Source: Basidiobolus ranarum (Eukaryota > Basidiobolomycota > Basidiobolomycetes > Basidiobolales). Taken from it: DNA of 26,657 nucleotides. The number at the start of each line of letters is the position of its first letter. Positions within the stretch are counted from its first letter, which is position 1. Where the stretch lies: contig JASJQH010000130.1 of NCBI GenBank assembly GCA_040143965.1, forward strand, positions 1 through 26,657. The letters run 5' to 3'. Shown piece after piece: positions 22,529 through 26,657 of the stretch. A program made the position numbers and the translations under genes. Under the pieces are notes generated by a model. It did not search any database. It was not told the DNA's origin and worked only from the letters and a program-made list of their open reading frames with translations.

Positions 22529-22962
22529 AAATATACTTAGTAAAGGGAATTCGCACACTCGATTTAGCTTCACCTCATTTCATCTTGATTCCAACACCAA
22601 CGTTTATATGTATGTTGACGGTGTAGATTATGAATACTCCCCTATCGGACTTTGTACAGGATAAATCACTTCATTGAAATAAATGACCCCATTTTCATTT
22701 GATGCTAGTATTGATGGATTTATAGATAAGCAACAGCACGTGAAAGTATGTTTTGGATTTTCTTTATTCTATACACTGGCAACTATACAATGGTTCAGAT
22801 TGAATAGCCGAAGGTTAACAAAGGGGGAAAGAAAGAAAAGTTCTATAGTGCGTGTTGCAGTGCATCATTTAACCACAGATATATATTTGAGGCCTCAGCA
22901 CCTTAATTATTATAAGGGTGTTACTTCGGCAATACGTAAACTCTATGGAATATGAATTTGAT
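22529..22962. other. Convergent intergenic region
   Basis: The 434-bp 3' flanks of the PR/SET-like gene and SNU13. A 90-codon frame at 22683-22955 shows no recognisable content and is judged chance. Nothing else notable is seen. Confidence 0.45.
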
Positions 22963-23343
22963 TTAGATGAGGAGTTTCTCGATTTGAAGCTTGAGGGTTT
23001 GGATTTGGGGCTTCAAGTCGGAACCTTCGTTGGTGGTAACGGAGCAGGCAACGACTGGTCTGGAGACACCACAGGCACGGCCGAGGGCAACCTTGGAAGG
23101 AACGAAGACGTAAGGGACGTTCTTATCTTCGCAAAGGAGAGGAAGATGGAGAAGGATTTCAATGGGCTCAGTATCGGCGGCCATGACAATGAACTCGGAG
23201 ATACCACGATTTAAGGTCTTGGTAGCTTCATTAGCACCCTTCTTCAATTGCTTGTAGTGGGAAGCTTGTTGAACGAGATCAACAATGGTGTTGCTGAGAG
23301 CAGCATCAGCAAGAGGGAAAGCCTTGGGGTTAGGAGTGGACAT
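22963..23343 (-). CDS. SNU13: Snu13 / 15.5K kink-turn RNA-binding protein (NHP2L1)
   Basis: Binds kink-turns in U4 snRNA and box C/D snoRNAs, nucleating assembly of the U4/U6.U5 tri-snRNP and of snoRNPs. Single exon of 126 residues, the usual length. It begins [20 protein letters not shown] and carries the L7Ae-family signature: [55 protein letters not shown], and ends LQIEKLLI. All RNA-contacting blocks are present. Codon use is more GC-rich and biased than that of the neighbours, as expected for a highly expressed gene, which also creates a long antisense open frame. It is divergent from the proton channel gene and convergent with the PR/SET-like gene. Confidence 0.97.
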   Translation of the reverse strand: MSTPNPKAFPLADAALSNTIVDLVQQASHYKQLKKGANEATKTLNRGISEFIVMAADTEPIEILLHLPLLCEDKNVPYVFVPSKVALGRACGVSRPVVACSVTTNEGSDLKPQIQTLKLQIEKLLI

Positions 23344-23734
23344 ATTCGATTGAAAGGTGAGTTGAAGAACGATTAATCTCGAAAACTCAACTACTAATAA
23401 ATGCTCGTAATGGGAAAAAAAAAGGCTTGGAAAAAAAAAATACTAAAAAAAAAGAATATTACGGAAAACCATCATCCTACTGATTGGTAGAGTGATTAGT
23501 GGAGTAACTTGAAATTGGTGCAATACTCGACTTAAACAAAAATTACCATTCCAACCATTACTTCACACGTACCCAATGATACTTCACCATTCTCCACAGC
23601 CATTAACAGCAACAGTCAGGGAATGAAGGGATAAAACTGATCGAACTCAATATTGCGCATAAATATGTGACATGTGACATTTGGTTGAGCTCTTCTTATC
23701 ACCAAGTGACTGCTCAAGCGTAAGTGTCGACATC
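23344..23734. promoter_or_regulatory. Divergent promoter with poly(dA) array, SNU13 / Hv1
   Basis: Three homopolymer A runs of 9, 10 and 9 bases lie at 23415-23423, 23431-23440 and 23445-23453, about 70-110 bp before the SNU13 start (T runs on that gene's sense strand). Such poly(dA:dT) runs exclude nucleosomes in yeast promoters of constitutively active genes. The right part, toward Hv1, has no clear TATA box. Confidence 0.5.
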
Positions 23735-24337
23735 ATGGATCGTAGTTCGCAGTACGGCTCGTTTCCCTCAGAAACTATGGATAACCATAAAGAAAGCTTA
23801 CAACAAAGACTAAGCGAGAAACTCGAGAGTAAAGCCTCTCATTTGTTTATTCTTTTTTTAGTGTTTTTGGACTTGTGTATTGTCTTGGTAGAGATTAGTA
23901 TCACTTTGTTGGAGCAAGAGGAACTTGAAGAACTTGTTATTATCGACATATTATCATATATATCCCTTGCCATTCTTACTATTTTCATTCTGGAAAACGT
24001 ACTTAAACTTGTGGTGTTTGGTCCACTGTATTATATCAAGGGTAAACATGGTTGGCTTCATGCGCTTGATGCTATAATTGTGGCGACATCTTTCATCTTA
24101 GAGCTTACCCTTAAAGGGAGACAAAGGGAAATCGCCTCACTACTTATTCTGTTTCGTTTTTGGCGTATCTTGAGAGTCATTGATGCTGTGGCTATCTCCG
24201 TTGACCTAAACAACGAAAGAAACATTCGTCAACTTGAAGAGCAATGTGCGCTACTAGAAGAGAGACTGAAAGACCAGGAAGAAGAGAACATGATTTTAAG
24301 AAAAGAACTTCAGATGGAAAGAAGACGACGCCAGTAA
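23735..24337 (+). CDS. Voltage-gated proton channel, Hv1/HVCN1 type
   Basis: A stand-alone voltage-sensor domain that extrudes protons when the membrane is depolarised and internal pH falls. Single exon, 200 residues, start at the ATG in CATCATGGA. S1: FLVFLDLCIVLVE has D46 at the place of the human selectivity Asp112, and E53. S2: IFILENVLKL has F84, E87 and K91, matching the charge-transfer centre. S3: LDAIIVATSFILEL has D112. S4: LFRFWRILRVIDAVAIS has R141, R144 and R147. A C-terminal coiled coil (about 160-199, NIRQLEEQCALLEERLKDQE) should form the dimer. Oddities: the fourth S4 position (Asn214 in human) is Asp150, and both human zinc-binding histidines are replaced. Fungal Hv1 channels are known. 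Confidence 0.92.
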   Translation: MDRSSQYGSFPSETMDNHKESLQQRLSEKLESKASHLFILFLVFLDLCIVLVEISITLLEQEELEELVIIDILSYISLAILTIFILENVLKLVVFGPLYYIKGKHGWLHALDAIIVATSFILELTLKGRQREIASLLILFRFWRILRVIDAVAISVDLNNERNIRQLEEQCALLEERLKDQEEENMILRKELQMERRRRQ

Positions 24338-24815
24338 ACGTATCCTGTATCTCGTATCTCCAATACCTACTACATCGTGTGCATGTATCAAAGCCTTCGA
24401 AATCAGTATTAGCCTATGTACTATAAATAGCATATTTATCGCTTAATTCACTACAGTCTGATGATTAATTTAATCAGACATATAAACATGTTTATGCCAA
24501 TAGTTGGGGAAGTTGTTTTTATGTTAGATCCGCACCCTCACGTTCACGCTTCATTAATTAATTTGTCGGAAAAAAATAGAATCAATGTATGATTTTATGT
24601 ATTAATTGGTTAAACTGGAGATTGGAAGGGCGATGGCTATTTTTTTTTTCTGATTATGAGAGTTTATTTCATAGTTGATTGGATGGGTGTGATTTACGAG
24701 TGATTTGGTGATTATTCTCCTTGAAAGACACGAGGGGTATTCCAAAGAGTTTAAGCTATTCTCAAATCTCAGTACTTTTAGCACAAAGTTACCCAAGAAA
24801 GCTTGCAAAATAAAC
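24338..24815 (+). other. Intergenic: Hv1 3' flank and promoter of the Myb/SANT-like gene
   Basis: These 478 bp are AT-rich with no coding content I can support. A T-run lies at about 24640-24650. An open frame reaches back from the downstream gene to 24705 but contains no ATG until 24816. Confidence 0.45.
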
Positions 24816-26149
24816 ATGTCTGCGCTCAACGGCAGTATCACAATAGCAACTGAGTCTTCTTCTCCTCTAGCTGTTCATACACAACCAGCTGAGGAATTGC
24901 AAACTGCTGTCGCGCCTACAGCTACTGATTCACTAACCGATCTTAATATCACTCCCGTTTTCCCCACTGGTGAGATGAGTTTATGTGAAGTTCATGAAGA
25001 TTCTATCAAGTCACTCCAAACCTCTTTTGCTCCTGAAGAAACACAAGAGGCTATACCACAGGTTGTTCATACTGTGGAGTCTGTGCAGGAACAAGTGGAG
25101 CATACTTTAGAGCAAGTTGAGCATTTCGCGAACTTGGAACGTATGGAGGAGGAAGCACATCAACTTCAAGAGATGCAGGTTTTGCAGGGTGAGGTTGTTC
25201 CACAGCAAATAAAGAACGAGGTTATCCAGACCGCCCCTCACGCTGAACCAGTTCAGAATATGGATTATTCACTAACTCCTGCTTCAACTATTGAAGAGAA
25301 TAGTCCTACGCGCGAAGTCTCTACTCCTTCCTATATGGATAAGTCCAACAAAGAGAGAGAGCTGTCTGCTTCTTCGAAACGCGAGCGTTCTGAAAATTGG
25401 CAACATTCTGAGACCAAGCTTCTTCTCAAATTGTGGGAAAAGTATTACAATGAACTTAAAAAATATAAGCGTAATTCTACCGTCTGGGATCGTATTGCTG
25501 AGGAGCTTCGGGCAGCAGGCTTTGATCGTAACGCTGCTCAATGCAAGAGTCGTGTTCGTGTCTTGATGGCTAAATATAAGGTGAGTTTTTATCGAGTTAA
25601 GTTTGTTTCTACTTCTTCTAAAGCAAATCATTAACATAGGCTTGTCTTGTTGACGACATGGAGGATGTTGAAGCTGTTGAAGGTTTTGATTACTATAATG
25701 ACCTCAAGAAGCTTGTATCTGGCAACTTCACTCATATCGGTACTCCTGACCACAAGGATTCCAAGTCCTCATCGCCCAACCCTTTCAATATAATGCGTAC
25801 TACCAACGGAGCCCTCACATTAGGAGACGATTCTATGATTGATGAGGACGAGCATGAACACGACTCCACCGGTGCTCATTCACAAAAGAAGCGTAAAATG
25901 ACCGACCAGCTTTGTGAGCTTGTCACCTACCTCATTCAACGTGACGAAAAGCGCGCCAAGGAACGCGAGGAGGAATTACAAATTCGCCAGCAAAGACATG
26001 AAGCCAAACTGAAAGAACGTGCAGAAAAAATTCAACGACGCGAGGAACGTGCGAGAGCCAGAGAACAAGAGATGCAGCGAGTGTTCAACACCCAACTTGA
26101 ATTGATGAAATCCCTTGTCGATACTATTAACCGGCCTGCGGAGCTTTAA
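24816..26149 (+). CDS. Myb/SANT-like DNA-binding protein with C-terminal coiled coil (2 exons)
   Basis: Exons are 24816-25580 and 25640-26149 (intron 59 nt); the product is 424 residues. Residues 1-190 are low-complexity, acidic and Gln/Val-rich, with the near-repeat VQEQVEHTLEQVEHFANLE. Residues 194-260 form a trihelix or Myb/SANT-like DNA-binding domain: NWQHSETKLLLKLWEKYY, NSTVWDRIAEELRAAGFDRN, AAQCKSRVRVLMAKYKA, with the three regularly spaced Trp/Leu core positions and the QCKSR recognition helix typical of this class. A basic KKRK (338-341) may be a nuclear signal. A strongly charged coiled coil covers about 350-415. It is probably a sequence-specific transcription regulator that dimerises; its targets are unknown. 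Confidence 0.85.
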
Positions 26150-26525
26150 TTTCTTATTTACACTCCTGCCGTTCTTTTATGATAGAATTTTCTTGATATT
26201 TTTATTACATCTTCTTGTATTCTTTAGTGAGATTGGGTAAATTATTACCGGTGTGTTCTTAACCAATTCAGTATCTAAAAAGTTACTTTCACATCACATT
26301 CTTGCCAGCCCAATGGCCCAACCTTACATGTTCTTTTCATGCGCTTTGAATGTCACAATAGATGTCGATTCTTGATCAGATCAGGTTCGTTAGAATATAA
26401 CTCAACGTTCAATATGTTAGGGTTAGACTAAGGTATTGGATTGGCAAATTCAAGCATAAAAAGTAAAGCCCATATTTTCGAAAATAACATCGCTGGATTT
26501 GAAAACCACAGATCGAAGGATTTTA
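26150..26525. other. Convergent intergenic region
   Basis: The 3' flanks of the Myb/SANT-like gene and of the partial minus-strand gene. A telomere-like TTAGGGTTAG lies at 26417-26426. Nothing else is supported. Confidence 0.45.
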
Positions 26526-26657
26526 TTATCTTTTGGCAAGTGGAATGTTGAGATCTTCTTCATCCTGAAACTCGACTTCTTCAGGAAGTTCTTGATCCGC
26601 AAGCTCCTCTTCCTCATCTTCATCATGATACTCATCCTCAGAGTCATCATCTGAGTA
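26526..26657 (-). CDS. C-terminal end of an acidic protein (partial, runs off the window)
   Basis: A minus-strand frame open to the right edge encodes 43 residues and a TAA stop at 26526-26528. It is dominated by Asp and Glu (YSDDDSEDEYHDEDEEEEL) and ends DLNIPLAKR. The regular acidic composition marks this as the real frame rather than the Met-rich frame beside it. Such tails occur in histone chaperones, ribosome biogenesis factors and chromatin proteins; the family cannot be named from this piece. Confidence 0.6.
   Translation of the reverse strand, partial: YSDDDSEDEYHDEDEEEELADQELPEEVEFQDEEDLNIPLAKR

Noticed and set aside
22683-22955. 90-codon open frame between the PR/SET-like gene and SNU13
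   Set aside because: It lies in a convergent 3' region, has no recognisable motif and no intron logic; chance is sufficient.
22918-23214. 98-codon plus-strand open frame
   Set aside because: Antisense shadow of SNU13, produced by that gene's biased codon use.

Overview
The window reads as nuclear DNA of a filamentous fungus, most likely an early-diverging lineage of the Mucoromycota type. Genes are dense and AT-leaning. Most are split by short GT...AG introns of about 56-102 bases, and stops are standard TAA/TAG/TGA. The gene set includes Naa10, Snu13, calcineurin A with a fungal/animal-type autoinhibitory tail, a TRIC-type channel, an Hv1 proton channel and a HAUS4-type augmin subunit. The lineage is an inference from gene content and intron style, not a measured result.

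Left edge (1-1025): the 3' end of a Ty1/Copia retrotransposon with its probable LTR, then gene-free sequence that probably holds a faint, broken Copia relic in the opposite orientation. 1026-6811: NAA10 (minus) and HAUS4 (plus) share a short divergent promoter; HAUS4 converges on a 14-exon TBC1D15/Gyp7-type Rab GAP. 7468-11149: a TRIC-family channel and calcineurin A lie in tandem. 11806-13363: an orphan polytopic membrane protein, divergent from a small HMG-box protein (13952-14254). 14334-15060: a CCDC97-like gene whose frame is interrupted by two TAA codons inside a Glu tract. 15658-17044: an orphan single-pass membrane protein. 17045-19117 is a 2-kb gene-poor stretch with degenerate repeats, telomere-like motifs and a UUCG hairpin.

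Right part: an orphan two-membrane-segment protein (19118-19588), another gene-poor stretch, then a chromatin-type protein (20882-22528) with a probable HARE-HTH-like winged helix, twelve 10-residue repeats and a PR/SET-like domain. It converges on intronless SNU13 (22963-23343), which is divergent from an intronless Hv1 proton channel (23735-24337). A Myb/SANT-like regulator (24816-26149) and the acidic C-terminal end of a further gene (minus) close the window.

Most genes are unrelated housekeeping functions in alternating divergent and convergent pairs. The suggestive functional pairing is the TRIC channel next to calcineurin A (calcium signalling). The observations most worth checking are the interrupted CCDC97-like gene, the HARE-like/decapeptide/PR-SET architecture, and the Hv1 with an Asp at the fourth S4 position and no zinc-binding histidines. 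All exon joins were made by eye from splice consensus, reading frame and remembered family sequence.
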